Source: Coriobacteriia bacterium (lineage in GTDB: Bacteria; Actinomycetota; Coriobacteriia; Anaerosomatales; JAAXUF01). From it: a stretch of DNA of 45,722 nucleotides. Under the pieces are notes generated by a model. That model was not told where the DNA came from. It worked only from the letters and a program-made list of their open reading frames with translations, and did no database searches. Position numbers and translations under genes: made by a program. Location of the stretch: NCBI GenBank assembly GCA_031292615.1, contig JARLGT010000104.1:1-45722 (forward strand). The letters run 5' to 3'. Positions within the stretch are counted from its first letter, which is position 1. Every line of letters begins with the position of its first letter. Positions 8,460 to 17,839 of the stretch are shown here, piece after piece.

Positions 8460-10631
8460 ATGCCCAATCTGCCGTTGTACCTTGGTATCGTCGCGGGAGT
8501 TCTAGCTGCGGCCTACGCTGGCATCCTCGTCATGAGGATCAACAAGTTGCCTGCGGGCAACGAGAAGATGCAGGAGATTGCCGGCTCGATTCAAGAGGGC
8601 GCGATGGCGTACCTCGGACGGCAGTACCGCACCGTCGGTATTGTGGCCGTCGTTCTTGCGATCGCAATCGCGATTCCCGGCTTCTTCGGGGTCACCGGCT
8701 TCGGCGTCTGGACGTCGATCGGTTTCCTGCTGGGCGGCTCGGCTTCGGCCGCGGCCGGCTTCATCGGCATGGGCATCTCGGTTCGCGCCAACGTGCGCAC
8801 CGCTGAAGCTGCTCGTGGGGGTCTCGGCAAGGCGCTGACCGTCGCGTTCGAGGCCGGTTCTGTCACGGGACTGTTCGTGGTCGGGCTCGGCATCCTGTCG
8901 GTCTCGATCATGGCACTGCTCGTCTCGGCCGGGATTGCACCGACCTCGGCGTTGGTGGGCCTCGGCTTCGGTGGCTCGCTCATCTCGGTCTTCGCCCGTC
9001 TGGGCGGCGGCATCTTCACCAAGGCCGCTGACGTGGGCGCCGACCTCGTGGGCAAGGTCGAAGCGGGCATTCCGGAGGACGACCCCCGCAACCCCGCCGT
9101 CATCGCCGACAACGTCGGCGACAACGTCGGCGACTGCGCCGGCATGGCTGCCGACCTGTTCGAGACGTACGTGGTCACAACCGTTGCCGCGATGCTCATC
9201 GGCATCCTCGCGTTTGGCCAGATCGGCATGGCGTTTTCGCTCGGCATGCCGCTTGCGCTTGGCGCGGTCTCGATCGTCGCGTCGATCATCGGTACGTTCT
9301 TCGTGCGCATGAGCCCCAACGGCACGATCATGGGTGCGCTCTACAAGGGCCTGTGGGCTGCAGCCGCCATCGCGGCGATCCTGTTCTACCCGGTCATCTC
9401 GTGGCTGACGCCTTCGGTCCAGGTGTTCAAGCTGACCGCGATCGGTCACACCCTCGTCGCCGTGGGCGCCACGGTTGGTCCTAACCCCATGACGATCTGG
9501 TTCTGCGCGCTCGTCGGCATCGCGCTGACTGCAGCCATGGTCTACATCACCGACTACTACACCGGCTCGAAGTTCCGCCCGGTCACTTCCATCGCCCAGG
9601 CGTCGGTCACCGGTCACGGCACCAACGTCATCCAAGGTCTCGCGGTGGGCATGGAGGCGACCGGTCTGCCCGTCATCGCCATCGCCATCGCCACCTTGCT
9701 CAGCTACTCATTGGCCGGCATCTACGGCATCGCCGTCGCTGCGCTCTCCATGCTTTCGATGGCGGGCATCGTCGTTGCTATCGACGCCTTCGGCCCGGTT
9801 ACCGACAACGCCGGTGGTATCGCCGAGATGGCCGGTCTGCCGGCTGAGGTGCGTACGGTCACCGATGCGCTCGACGCCGTCGGCAACACTACGAAGGCCG
9901 TCACGAAGGGCTATGCAATCGCATCGGCCGCGCTAGCTGCCGTCGTGCTCTTCAGCGACTTCACCCACGCGATCACCGAGCAGCTCGGCCAGCGCCTCGC
10001 GCTCGTGTTCAACCTGAGTGACCCGCGCGTGCTTGTCGGTCTCTTCATCGGCGGCGCGCTGCCGTTCCTGTTTGCCTCGCTCGCGATGACCGCTGTCGGC
10101 AAGGCCGCCGGCGCGGTGGTCGAAGAGGTGCGTCGTCAGTTCCGCGAGATGCCGGGCATCATGGCGGGCACGCAGAAGCCAGACAACGCTCGCTGTGTCG
10201 ACCTCGTGACTCAGGCTGCTCTCAGGGAGATGACGCTTCCCGCGCTCATCCCGACCGGCGTACCGGTGCTCATCATCATCCTGGGCTTCATCCTCAAGGC
10301 CGTTGGGTTCCCCAATGCGTTCGAGTTCACCTCGCTCCTCCTCGGTGGCGCGTTGGTCGGTACCATCGTGACCGGCCTGTTCGTCGCCATCTCCATGACC
10401 TCGGGCGGCGGCGCATGGGACAACGCCAAGAAGCGCTTTGAGGATGGCTTCGTGGACAAGGACGGCGTCAAGTGGCTCAAGGGTAGCGAGGCCCACAAGG
10501 CCGCCGTTACCGGCGACACCGTCGGCGATCCGTACAAGGACACGGCCGGCCCTGCGCTCAACTCGATGATCAAGGTGTTCAACATCGTGGCGCTGCTTCT
10601 GGTGCCGCTGCTGGTCCTCCTCGCGAAGTAG
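8460..10631 (+). CDS. hppA: Membrane-bound proton-translocating pyrophosphatase, K+-independent type
   Basis: Integral membrane pump coupling hydrolysis of inorganic pyrophosphate to H+ transport. 723 aa with about 16 hydrophobic spans. The catalytic loops are canonical: [18 protein letters not shown], then the [18 protein letters not shown] acidic cluster, and near the C-terminus [10 protein letters not shown] and [14 protein letters not shown]. The diagnostic position in [10 protein letters not shown] carries Lys479 and Thr482; in this family Lys/Thr there marks the K+-independent H+ pumps (Ala/Gly marks K+-dependent ones). ATG 8460 has GGAGGAG 4-5 nt upstream. The gene stands alone between its own promoter and a strong terminator. 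It recovers energy from biosynthetic pyrophosphate. Confidence 0.97.
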   Translation: MPNLPLYLGIVAGVLAAAYAGILVMRINKLPAGNEKMQEIAGSIQEGAMAYLGRQYRTVGIVAVVLAIAIAIPGFFGVTGFGVWTSIGFLLGGSASAAAGFIGMGISVRANVRTAEAARGGLGKALTVAFEAGSVTGLFVVGLGILSVSIMALLVSAGIAPTSALVGLGFGGSLISVFARLGGGIFTKAADVGADLVGKVEAGIPEDDPRNPAVIADNVGDNVGDCAGMAADLFETYVVTTVAAMLIGILAFGQIGMAFSLGMPLALGAVSIVASIIGTFFVRMSPNGTIMGALYKGLWAAAAIAAILFYPVISWLTPSVQVFKLTAIGHTLVAVGATVGPNPMTIWFCALVGIALTAAMVYITDYYTGSKFRPVTSIAQASVTGHGTNVIQGLAVGMEATGLPVIAIAIATLLSYSLAGIYGIAVAALSMLSMAGIVVAIDAFGPVTDNAGGIAEMAGLPAEVRTVTDALDAVGNTTKAVTKGYAIASAALAAVVLFSDFTHAITEQLGQRLALVFNLSDPRVLVGLFIGGALPFLFASLAMTAVGKAAGAVVEEVRRQFREMPGIMAGTQKPDNARCVDLVTQAALREMTLPALIPTGVPVLIIILGFILKAVGFPNAFEFTSLLLGGALVGTIVTGLFVAISMTSGGGAWDNAKKRFEDGFVDKDGVKWLKGSEAHKAAVTGDTVGDPYKDTAGPALNSMIKVFNIVALLLVPLLVLLAK

Positions 10632-10723
10632 GCTGGCGACCGACTTCGCGGTCGCCAACGGGCCGGCTTCCAGCTGACGGGCTTCGCCTGCAGCTGAACC
10701 GGCCGGAACTACCTGAACATGCG

Positions 10724-10759
10724 AGCGGCCCTCGGCTACGTCAGCCGAGGGCCGCTTTT
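10724..10759 (+). terminator. Rho-independent terminator of hppA
   Basis: A perfect 14-bp stem, AGCGGCCCTCGGCT (10724-10737) with AGCCGAGGGCCGCT (10743-10756), 5-nt loop ACGTC, followed by TTTT. The stretch between hppA and this terminator (10632-10723) also holds smaller GC-rich dyads (e.g. GGCGACC/GGTCGCC) but no gene. Confidence 0.9.
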
Positions 10760-10855
10760 GTGTGCTGTCTGTGTGGGAACGACTTCTCGGCAAGCGGAGG
10801 GGAATACTGTCACTACGAGCGCGTGTGAAGCGCCACTCTTAGAAGGAGACCGACG

Positions 10856-11656
10856 ATGACCACTGCCTACATCGGACTTGGCAGCAATGAAGGCGATCGC
10901 CTGGCAAACCTGGCAGCAGCCGTTGAAGCAATCACCGAGATTCCCGACACGCACGTCGAGCGCGTGTCTCACGCGTATGAGTCCGAGCCCGCATACGTGA
11001 CCGACCAGCCCAATTTTGCAAACGCTGTCGCGGAGATCACGACATCGCTCGAGTCGACTCAGTTGCTCGGCTACCTGCAGTCGCTCGAGGAGTCGATGGG
11101 CCGCGTACGCGACGTGGAGAACGGGCCGCGCACGATCGACCTCGACATCCTGTTGTTCGGCGACGAGGAGATGACGTCCGACGAGCTGACGATCCCGCAT
11201 CCTCGGATGCTCGAGCGCGAGTTCGTCGTCGTGCCGCTACTTGATATCGCGCCGCGTCTACACATGCCCGACGGCACTCTCATCACACGCGAGGGTGTGA
11301 AGGTCGGCGACCTTGTGGGCGACATGGGGCCGGTGGCCGATCTGGGCGTCATGCGTAACGACCCGGCGCTCGTCGAGGACTGGGTCGAGATCGCCACATG
11401 CCAAGGAGGCAACGACGTCGTCGCTGGTTGGGATGCGGCAATCAGCATTCAGCGCCAGGTTCTGGAAGACGCCGGCATCCCGTACGCGTTCGATCCGTAT
11501 CCTCCAGACGCCGCGATGGACGTCTGGGGCATGCCGACGACGTTCCGGCTTCTCGTCCCGTCCGACTACGCCGACAAAGCGAACATCTTGATTGCCGAGG
11601 TTATGGCCGCGGAGCCGCAGTTCCCGGACGACCTGGGAGGACCGGCTCCTGAATAG
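10856..11656 (+). CDS. folK: HPPK (FolK) fused to a DUF2007-like C-terminal domain
   Basis: Residues 1-~160 are 6-hydroxymethyl-7,8-dihydropterin pyrophosphokinase, which transfers pyrophosphate from ATP to hydroxymethyl-dihydropterin before FolP acts. Evidence: YIGLGSNEGDR at the N-terminus, signature GPRTIDLDILLFG (residues 90-102) and the HPRMLEREFVVVPL segment. Residues ~170-266 are extra: EDWVEIATCQ...SIQRQVLEDAGIPY...FRLLVPSDYADKANILIAE resembles the small DUF2007 ('putative signal-transducing') domain, which typically reads as WV.v, ..LE.AGIp and lLVp..d...A..il. Usual FolK is ~160 aa, so this is a fusion; it is one uninterrupted frame. AGAAGGAG (10841-10848) precedes the ATG. No folB adjoins. 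Catalytic call is firm; the tail assignment is pattern-based. Confidence 0.88.
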   Translation: MTTAYIGLGSNEGDRLANLAAAVEAITEIPDTHVERVSHAYESEPAYVTDQPNFANAVAEITTSLESTQLLGYLQSLEESMGRVRDVENGPRTIDLDILLFGDEEMTSDELTIPHPRMLEREFVVVPLLDIAPRLHMPDGTLITREGVKVGDLVGDMGPVADLGVMRNDPALVEDWVEIATCQGGNDVVAGWDAAISIQRQVLEDAGIPYAFDPYPPDAAMDVWGMPTTFRLLVPSDYADKANILIAEVMAAEPQFPDDLGGPAPE

Positions 11657-11724
11657 AGCAGACACCCTCCGCGCGAGAGGCTACGGCCCGCCGTCGCAGC
11701 AGGTGGTGGGCTGGAGTGAAGCTG

Positions 11725-11776
11725 TATACTGTGCTTCCTCGTCGGAGGCGTTGCGTGGACCTGGCAACCGGCCAGG
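11725..11776 (+). promoter_or_regulatory. Promoter -10 and hairpin leader of the panB-nadC operon
   Basis: TATACT at 11725-11730 is a consensus-like -10 box; no clear -35 is seen. The ~70-nt leader before panB can form a small CCTC/GAGG hairpin (11737-11748) and CCTGGC (11760-11765) with GCCAGG (11771-11776), loop AACCG. A structured leader is possible but no known riboswitch class was identified. Confidence 0.45.
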
Positions 11777-11806
11777 CTGCGACAGCGGGACCGTTTGGAG
11801 GCACTT

Positions 11807-12715
11807 ATGAGCGCACAAGCTCAACCGGGCAAGACTCCCCGTGTCACTGCGCCAGCGCTTCGCGCTCTGAAGGAATCGGGCCGCCCCATCGTCATGCTCA
11901 CCGCGTACGACTACCACTCGGCGCGCCTCGTTGAGGCTGCCGGCGTCGACTCGATACTCGTGGGCGACTCGCTCGGCATGACCGTCCTGGGCGAAGCGTC
12001 GACCCTGCCCGTCACCATGGAGGACATGGTGCGAGCCACGCGTGCGGTTACCCATGCGGTCTCCCGCGTACTGGTCGTAGCCGACATGCCCTTCATGAGC
12101 TACCAGGCCGACTACGCGGAGGGCATGCGAAACGCCGCGCGCTTCCTGGCCGAGGCGGGGGCGCAGGCCGTCAAGCTCGAAGGCGCCAGCGACGACACGC
12201 TCGTCCTGGTCGAAGGGCTCACGGCGGCCGGGATTCCCGTGATGGGGCATCTCGGGCTGACACCGCAGTCGGTCAACACATTGGGCGGCTACAAGACGCA
12301 GGGCAAAGACGCCGCCGCCGCCGCGAGGCTGATGGCCGACGCGGTTGCGCTACAAGACGCCGGTGCGTTTGCCGTCGTGCTCGAGTGCGTCCCAGCCGAG
12401 CTCGCCCAACGCATCTCGGCGCTGCTCGAGATCCCGACCATCGGCATCGGTGCCGGTGCGGGGTGCGATGGCCAGGTGCAAGTCTTCCACGACATCCTGG
12501 GCCTGGGGGACTTCCTCCCGCGCCACGCGAAGCGCTACGCCACCCTCGCCGAGGAGATCTCGCGCGCGGTGAGCGCCTACGCCGATGACGTGCGCGACCG
12601 GTCGTTCCCTGGCGAGCCGCAGAGCACGCATCTGGACATGGACGTCCTCGCAGAGGCCGAAGTGCGCTACTCGGCCGAGTACGCCGAGGCACGCATGGAG
12701 GAGTACCTGCCGTGA
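11807..12715 (+). CDS. panB: 3-methyl-2-oxobutanoate hydroxymethyltransferase
   Basis: First step of pantothenate synthesis: adds a hydroxymethyl group from methylene-tetrahydrofolate to ketoisovalerate, making ketopantoate. 302 aa, slightly longer than the usual ~265-280. The metal and substrate residues are in VMLTAYDYHSARL, ILVGDSLGM, VVADMPFMSY and VKLEGA; GHLGLTPQSVN and IGIGAG follow as expected. GGAGG at 11797-11801 supports ATG 11807. The C-terminal ~35 residues beyond the barrel are acidic. The stop overlaps panC by 4 nt. First gene of an apparent panB-panC-nadA-nadB-nadC operon; panD is not nearby. Confidence 0.96.
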   Translation: MSAQAQPGKTPRVTAPALRALKESGRPIVMLTAYDYHSARLVEAAGVDSILVGDSLGMTVLGEASTLPVTMEDMVRATRAVTHAVSRVLVVADMPFMSYQADYAEGMRNAARFLAEAGAQAVKLEGASDDTLVLVEGLTAAGIPVMGHLGLTPQSVNTLGGYKTQGKDAAAAARLMADAVALQDAGAFAVVLECVPAELAQRISALLEIPTIGIGAGAGCDGQVQVFHDILGLGDFLPRHAKRYATLAEEISRAVSAYADDVRDRSFPGEPQSTHLDMDVLAEAEVRYSAEYAEARMEEYLP

Positions 12716-13584
12716 TCGAACGGATCGCCAGCAAGGACGAGATGCGCGCCGCCATCGCCGAGGCTCGCCGCGGAGGCAAGACCGTCGGCCTCGTACCCAC
12801 GATGGGGGCGCTCCATCGCGGCCATCTCTCGCTGGTCGCTGCCGCGCGCGAGCGCACCGACGTCGTCGTCGTGTCGATCTTCGTCAACCCGACGCAGTTC
12901 GCGCCCGGCGAGGACTTCGAGAGCTATCCTCGGCGAGTCGACGAGGACGTCGAGATGCTCGGCGACGGGGGCGTCGATCTGGTGTTCACGCCGAGCGTAG
13001 AGACCATGTACGCCGGCACTCCGCTCGTGACCGTCGATCCCGGGCCGTTGGCCAGGCGCTGGGAGGGAGAGGTACGACCCGGCCACTTCGCCGGTGTTGC
13101 CACGATCGTCACGAAACTCTTCGGAATCATCCGTCCCGACCTCGCGTTCTTCGGCGAGAAGGACTTTCAGCAGCTGACCATTCTCAAGCGCATGGCGCTC
13201 GACCTGGACCTGGGAGTGGGAGTGATTGGCTGTCCGGTAGTGCGCGACATCGACGGCTTGGCGCTTTCGAGTCGTAACGCGTACCTGTCCGTCGATGAAC
13301 GCGACTACGCGCTCGCGCTACCCGAGGCGCTGGAGGCCGCTGCGCAGGCGCTGGCCTGGGGGGAGCATGACGCGACAGCGCTCGGCATCGTCATGCGCGA
13401 GGCGGCCGGAACGCGCGCGCCCGGTGCGCTGACGCTCGACTACGCAGCGATCGTCGACCCCGAGACGCTTGAGCCGCTCGAGACCGTCGACCGCCCCGCG
13501 CGCGCGATTATCGCTGGCCGCGTGGGCAAGACTCGCCTGATCGACAACTGTGCGCTTGCGCCATCTCCGGGAGGAGCCGAGTGA
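12712..13584 (+). CDS. panC: Pantothenate synthetase
   Basis: ATP-dependent ligation of pantoate and beta-alanine through a pantoyl-adenylate. The adenylate-forming HIGH-type motif is PTMGALHRGHLSLV (residues ~25-38), followed by FVNPTQFAPGEDF, HFAGVATIVTKLF, FGEKDFQQL and SSRNAYLS, all diagnostic. 290 aa is normal. GTG 12712 overlaps the panB stop as GTGA, and its own end overlaps nadA in the same way, so these genes are translationally coupled. With coaX at 21380, three pantothenate/CoA steps are encoded in the window. Confidence 0.96.
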   Translation: MIERIASKDEMRAAIAEARRGGKTVGLVPTMGALHRGHLSLVAAARERTDVVVVSIFVNPTQFAPGEDFESYPRRVDEDVEMLGDGGVDLVFTPSVETMYAGTPLVTVDPGPLARRWEGEVRPGHFAGVATIVTKLFGIIRPDLAFFGEKDFQQLTILKRMALDLDLGVGVIGCPVVRDIDGLALSSRNAYLSVDERDYALALPEALEAAAQALAWGEHDATALGIVMREAAGTRAPGALTLDYAAIVDPETLEPLETVDRPARAIIAGRVGKTRLIDNCALAPSPGGAE

Positions 13585-14495
13585 CCGACTTTGCCGCACT
13601 TGCCGCCGAGATCCGCGAGCTCGCGCGGACACGCGGGGCGATCGTTCTCGCGCACAACTACCAGCGCGCCGAGGTGCAGGACGTGGCCGACTTCGTAGGC
13701 GACTCGCTGGGGTTGTCTCGGCAAGCAGCGGCCACTGACGCCGAGATCATCGTCTTCGCAGGCGTCCACTTCATGGCCGAGACCGCCAAGATCCTGGCGC
13801 CCGCGAAGAAGGTGCTGCTGCCCGAGCCCGACGCCGGCTGTCCCATGGCGGACATGGTGACCGGCGCTGCGCTGCGCATCTGGAAGGCCGAGCACCCCGG
13901 CGTGCCGGTCGTGACCTACGTGAACTCATCGGCAGAGGTCAAAGCCGAGAGCGATGTGTGTGTCACGAGCGCCAACGCGGTAGCAGTGGTTCGTGCACTC
14001 GGCGCGGAGCGGATTCTGTTCGCGCCCGACCGCAACCTCGGCAGCTGGGTGGCGCGCTCGCTGCCTGACGTGACGGTCGACCTCTGGGAGGGCTGGTGCC
14101 CCACACACGACGAGGTCACGCCCGCGCAGGTCGACGCCGAGCGGATGCTTCATCCCGATGCCCTCGTGATGGTGCACCCCGAGTGCCGGCCGCAGGTGGT
14201 CGATATGGCCGACGCCGTGCTCTCGACCTCGCAGATGCTCGACTACGCTGTGTCGTCTTCGGCCGACGAGTTCGTTGTCGTGACCGAGTCGGGCCTGCTT
14301 CACGCGTTGCAAAAGGCCGCTCCCGAGAAGCACTTCTACGAGCTCTCGCCCCGGATGCTGTGTCCCAACATGAAGGTCACCACGCTGCAAAAGGTGCGCG
14401 ACTGTCTGGACCGCGGCTCGGGTGAGATCACGCTGGATGAAGACGTGCGCCTCCGAGCGCTTGCGGCCGTGAAGAAGATGATCGCAATTGGCTAA
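13581..14495 (+). CDS. nadA: Quinolinate synthase (4Fe-4S)
   Basis: Condenses iminoaspartate with dihydroxyacetone phosphate to quinolinate, the second step of de novo NAD synthesis. Oxygen-sensitive [4Fe-4S] enzyme; three conserved Cys are seen, in SDVCVTSANA, VHPECRPQV and SPRMLCPNMK. The N-terminal AHNYQRAEVQDVADFVGDS segment is canonical. 304 aa fits the short NadA class. GTG 13581 overlaps panC by 4 nt. The 3' end overlaps nadB by 8 nt. Grouping nadABC with panBC joins NAD and CoA precursor synthesis under one promoter. Confidence 0.96.
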   Translation: MTDFAALAAEIRELARTRGAIVLAHNYQRAEVQDVADFVGDSLGLSRQAAATDAEIIVFAGVHFMAETAKILAPAKKVLLPEPDAGCPMADMVTGAALRIWKAEHPGVPVVTYVNSSAEVKAESDVCVTSANAVAVVRALGAERILFAPDRNLGSWVARSLPDVTVDLWEGWCPTHDEVTPAQVDAERMLHPDALVMVHPECRPQVVDMADAVLSTSQMLDYAVSSSADEFVVVTESGLLHALQKAAPEKHFYELSPRMLCPNMKVTTLQKVRDCLDRGSGEITLDEDVRLRALAAVKKMIAIG

Positions 14496-16182
14496 GCCGG
14501 GGGTCCTGCCCGACGCGCTGGGCCGCCGCTACCTGCTTCACTTCGACACGCAAGGCTGCGTTCAGCACGACTGCGACGTTCTGGTGGTCGGCTCGGGCAT
14601 CGCAGGGCTGACGGCGGCGATCGCCGCGTCGCGGACGCGCTCGGTTGCGCTCGTGACCAAGGGCGTCATCACCGAGACCAACACGTGGTACGCGCAGGGT
14701 GGCATCGCCGGAGCGGTGGGCGAGGCTGACTCGGTCGAACTGCACCTCGCCGACACGCTCGTCGTGGGTCAGGGCCTGTGCGACGAGGATGTCGTGCGCG
14801 CGGTCGTTGGCGAGGCGCCCGAAGCGCTCGCCGACCTGCAGGAGCTGGGAGTCAGCTTCGACCTCGAGGCGGGCGGAGAGGTGGCGCTGGCGCGCGAAGG
14901 CGGTCACTCCCTGCCGCGCGTGCTTCACTCCGGCGACTCGACCGGTGCGATGATCCAAAGCGCGCTGACCAAGGCGTTGCGTGCCAGCGAGGTCGAGGTG
15001 TTCGAGCAGCGCTTCCTCGTCGACCTGCTCACGGCGGGCGACCGGTGCGTGGGCGCGCTCGTGCTCGACAGCGAGAGCGGCGACTTCGAGGTGTTCTGGG
15101 CGCGCGCGGTGGTGCTGGCGACCGGTGGCGCGGGGCAGGCCTATCGCGTCACCACCAACCCGCGCATCGCAACCGGAGACGGCTTAGCCGCCGCGTGGCG
15201 CGCTGGCGCCGAGGTCGCCGACCTGGAGTTCGTGCAGTTCCATCCCACGGCGCTCGATCACGACGCGGCGCCGCGCTTCCTGCTCACCGAGGCGCTCCGT
15301 GGCGAAGGCGCGCATCTGCTCGACGCGGAGGGTCGCCGATTCATGCTCGGCGTGCATCCACTGGCCGAGCTCGCTCCGCGAGATGTCGTGAGTCGCGCCA
15401 TCGAGCGCGTCATGACCGAGAGTGGCCGCAACAACGTCTCGCTCGACGCGCGCCATCTAGGCGAGGAGTACCTGCGCACGCGCTTCCCCACGATCTGGGC
15501 GGCGTGCGCAGAGGCTGGCTACGACCTGTCGCGCGACCTGGTTCCCGTCGCGCCGGCCGCGCACTACCTTGTGGGTGGCGTGCGGGTCGACATCGACGGA
15601 CGCACCACCGTGCCCGGCCTCTTCGCATCAGGCGAGGTCACCGCGAGCGGGCTGCACGGCGCGAACCGCCTTGCCAGCAACTCGCTGCTCGAGGGGCTCG
15701 TTTTCTCTCGGCGGATCGCTCGGGCGCTCGAAGTGGTAGACGACGTCGAGCTGCCAAAACGCGTGCTGACAGACGACGACGAGCCCTCGGCAGCCGCACT
15801 CGGCCGCGAGGATGCGCTTGCCACGCTGCGCGACGCCATGCAGCGCGATGTGGCGATGACACGCACCCACGAGGGGCTCGAGGACGCCGCGCAGACGCTT
15901 GAGACGCTGACGGTGCTGGCCGAGGGGAACTCCGCCAACGCCGCCGATCTCGAGCTGCACAACCTCGCGACCGTCGCCACCCTGATCACTCACGCCGCAT
16001 GGCTGCGAACCGAGTCGCGCGGCTGTCACTCGCGCCTCGACTTCGCCGATCGCGATGACGAGCGCTGGCTCGGGCGCACCGTCTTCAAGCGGGGTGCTGT
16101 CCCGAGGTTCGCGCCGGTTCACCGCGCGCACGAGTGCGCCGCGCCAGCACAGCTTCCCAGCAACCTCGAGGGATCGGACTAG
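14488..16182 (+). CDS. nadB: L-aspartate oxidase
   Basis: FAD enzyme oxidising L-aspartate to iminoaspartate for NadA; in anaerobes fumarate can be the electron acceptor. FAD-binding GxGxxG is in VLVVGSGIAGLTAA (~residues 31-44), with HSGDSTGAMI, QFHPTAL and HGANRLASNSLLEG (the active-site/flavin segment of the succinate-dehydrogenase family). A C-terminal helical domain (residues ~430-560) ends in SRGCHSRLDF, typical of NadB. The start is the weakest point: TTG 14488, overlapping nadA by 8 nt, with no good Shine-Dalgarno; about 28 residues precede the FAD motif. 564 aa is within the family range. Confidence 0.93.
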   Translation: MAKPGVLPDALGRRYLLHFDTQGCVQHDCDVLVVGSGIAGLTAAIAASRTRSVALVTKGVITETNTWYAQGGIAGAVGEADSVELHLADTLVVGQGLCDEDVVRAVVGEAPEALADLQELGVSFDLEAGGEVALAREGGHSLPRVLHSGDSTGAMIQSALTKALRASEVEVFEQRFLVDLLTAGDRCVGALVLDSESGDFEVFWARAVVLATGGAGQAYRVTTNPRIATGDGLAAAWRAGAEVADLEFVQFHPTALDHDAAPRFLLTEALRGEGAHLLDAEGRRFMLGVHPLAELAPRDVVSRAIERVMTESGRNNVSLDARHLGEEYLRTRFPTIWAACAEAGYDLSRDLVPVAPAAHYLVGGVRVDIDGRTTVPGLFASGEVTASGLHGANRLASNSLLEGLVFSRRIARALEVVDDVELPKRVLTDDDEPSAAALGREDALATLRDAMQRDVAMTRTHEGLEDAAQTLETLTVLAEGNSANAADLELHNLATVATLITHAAWLRTESRGCHSRLDFADRDDERWLGRTVFKRGAVPRFAPVHRAHECAAPAQLPSNLEGSD

Positions 16183-17109
16183 GTGGCGGCCGTGTTCGCG
16201 CTCCCCGACGTCACCCAGATCGTCGCACTGGCGCTCGCCGAGGATCTTGGCGTCCCTGCCGAGCGGTTTGCTCTGGGCGCAGGGGTCACGCCAGGGCTGC
16301 TGGCCCGTGACGTCACGAGCTCCTCGGCGATCGACCCGGACGCTCGGTTCTCAGGGCGCGTCGTTGCGCGCGAGGCCTGTGTTGTGGCGGGGCTGCCGCT
16401 CGTCCAGGCGGTCTTCGACACGCTGTCGGTTGCCGCCGGACTCTTCGACCCAATCGAGGTATTCCCCTTGGTTGCCGAGGGTACCCGAGTGGAAGCCGGC
16501 ACTCCGGTGCTCGACGTCGAAGGCGTGGCCACGGCCGTGTTGACCGGCGAGCGCACGGCGCTCGACTTCCTGATGATGCTATCCGGCATCGCGACCGAGA
16601 CCGCGCGTTGGGTGGCGGCGGCGGGCCCCGATCTCGACGTGTGCGACACCCGCAAGACCGCACCCGGGTTGCGAGCGCTCTCGAAGTACGCCGTGGCGGT
16701 CGGTGGTGGCACGAACCATCGGGCTGGCCTCTTCGACATGGTGCTGATCAAGGACAACCACATTCGTGCAGCGGGGGGGATTACCGCGGCGGTCGAGTCG
16801 GCGCGTCTCGGCGGCCCAGGGCTGCTCGTCGAGGTGGAGGCCGACACGCTCGCGCAGGCCAAGGAGGCGGTCGAGGCAGGCGCCGACCTCGTACTGCTCG
16901 ACAACATGTCCGACGACCTGCTCGGCGAAGCGGTGCTAGCTGTCCGGCAGTCCGCCCGCGAGCTGGCGCGGACGGTGCTCACTGAGGCCTCCGGATCCAT
17001 TCGCATAGACCGGCTGACTGCCCTTCGCGCGACGGGTGTCGACCGCGTCAGTACGAGCGCGCTGACGATGGGCGTCGCGGTCGTCGACTTCGGACTCGAC
17101 GAGTCTTAA
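16183..17109 (+). CDS. nadC: Nicotinate-nucleotide pyrophosphorylase (carboxylating)
   Basis: Converts quinolinate and PRPP to nicotinate mononucleotide with loss of CO2, last step of the nadABC route. Conserved residues: TGERTALDFLMMLSGIAT, DTRKTAPGLRALSKYAV, GGGTNHRAGLFDMVLIKDNH and the later VEVEADTLAQAKEAVEAGAD. 308 aa, near the usual 280-300. GTG 16183 directly follows the nadB stop with no gap, so coupling is likely. An imperfect dyad lies just after the stop. Confidence 0.96.
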   Translation: MAAVFALPDVTQIVALALAEDLGVPAERFALGAGVTPGLLARDVTSSSAIDPDARFSGRVVAREACVVAGLPLVQAVFDTLSVAAGLFDPIEVFPLVAEGTRVEAGTPVLDVEGVATAVLTGERTALDFLMMLSGIATETARWVAAAGPDLDVCDTRKTAPGLRALSKYAVAVGGGTNHRAGLFDMVLIKDNHIRAAGGITAAVESARLGGPGLLVEVEADTLAQAKEAVEAGADLVLLDNMSDDLLGEAVLAVRQSARELARTVLTEASGSIRIDRLTALRATGVDRVSTSALTMGVAVVDFGLDES

Positions 17110-17122
17110 GAAGAGGTACCAC

Positions 17123-17157
17123 AGTGTCACCGCCGCGGGCTAAGGGCGTGAGACACT
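17123..17157 (+). other. Imperfect inverted repeat between nadC and dedA
   Basis: AGTGTCAC (17123-17130) can pair with GTGAGACACT (17148-17157) apart from a 2-nt bulge, and CGCC (17131-17134) with GGCG (17145-17148) inside it. There is no T run. It may mark the nadC mRNA end or bind a regulator. Confidence 0.3.
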
Positions 17158-17164
17158 ACGGCTC

Positions 17165-17839
17165 ATGATGCAGCTACTTTCCACACTTCTGGCTTGGGCA
17201 CTGGGAGCACTCGCGGCGTTCGGCTACCGCATCGTGTTCGCCGCCACCGTGCTCGAGAACCTGTTCATCGTAGGCAGTTTCACGCCGGGCGATGTCATCA
17301 CTGCAGGTGCCGCTGTCGCGGCGACCACAGCCGAAGGTTCGCACCTCTCGCCGTGGCTGCTCATCGCGGTCGCCACTGTCGGTTCCGTCATCGGCGCGAA
17401 CGTCAGCTACTTCATCGGGCGTCGAGGTGGGCGTGGGCTGATCGAGCGGGCGGGTCCGAGATTCGGCATCGACGAGAAGGCGATCGAGGCCACCGAGGAG
17501 TACTTCGTCCAGCATGGATCGGTGACGATCCTGCTGGCCCGCTTTGTCGCCGTGATCAAGAACATCGCCCCGGCTATTGCGGGCGCGTCCCGCATGAACC
17601 TGTTCTGGTTCGAGCTCTACACGACGATTGGGGCGATCGGATACTCGGCGGCGCTCGTTGGCGTCGGCTGGTTCCTGGGCGCCAACTTCCGAGTCGGACT
17701 CAAGTACTTCGGCGCGGTCTCGTGGGTGGGGTTCGCTATCGTCGCCGTTGGGGTTGCGCTCTGGATTGCCAAGCGTCGCCACGATCGGCGCCTCGTTGCC
17801 CGTAATGCCGAGGAGTTCGAGCAGGGGGGCGACCGATGA
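17165..17839 (+). CDS. DedA-family membrane protein
   Basis: DedA/SNARE-associated (PF09335) polytopic membrane protein, 224 aa. Members are linked to undecaprenyl-phosphate or phospholipid translocation and to membrane homeostasis. Family features seen: ENLFIVGSFTPGDVITAGA near residue 30, a re-entrant region with GANVSYFIGRRGGRGLIERAGPRF, and the FLARF-like segment LLARFVAVIKNIAPAIAGASRM. About four or five spans and a basic C-terminus (AKRRHDRRL). ATG 17165 or the adjacent ATG 17168 could start it; no Shine-Dalgarno is evident. The end overlaps birA as ATGA. Substrate cannot be deduced. Confidence 0.88.
   Translation: MMQLLSTLLAWALGALAAFGYRIVFAATVLENLFIVGSFTPGDVITAGAAVAATTAEGSHLSPWLLIAVATVGSVIGANVSYFIGRRGGRGLIERAGPRFGIDEKAIEATEEYFVQHGSVTILLARFVAVIKNIAPAIAGASRMNLFWFELYTTIGAIGYSAALVGVGWFLGANFRVGLKYFGAVSWVGFAIVAVGVALWIAKRRHDRRLVARNAEEFEQGGDR

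Noticed and set aside
11731-11800. SAM riboswitch in the panB leader, because of a GGCAACC string
   Set aside because: Only a short string matches; the surrounding helices of the SAM-I core are absent.
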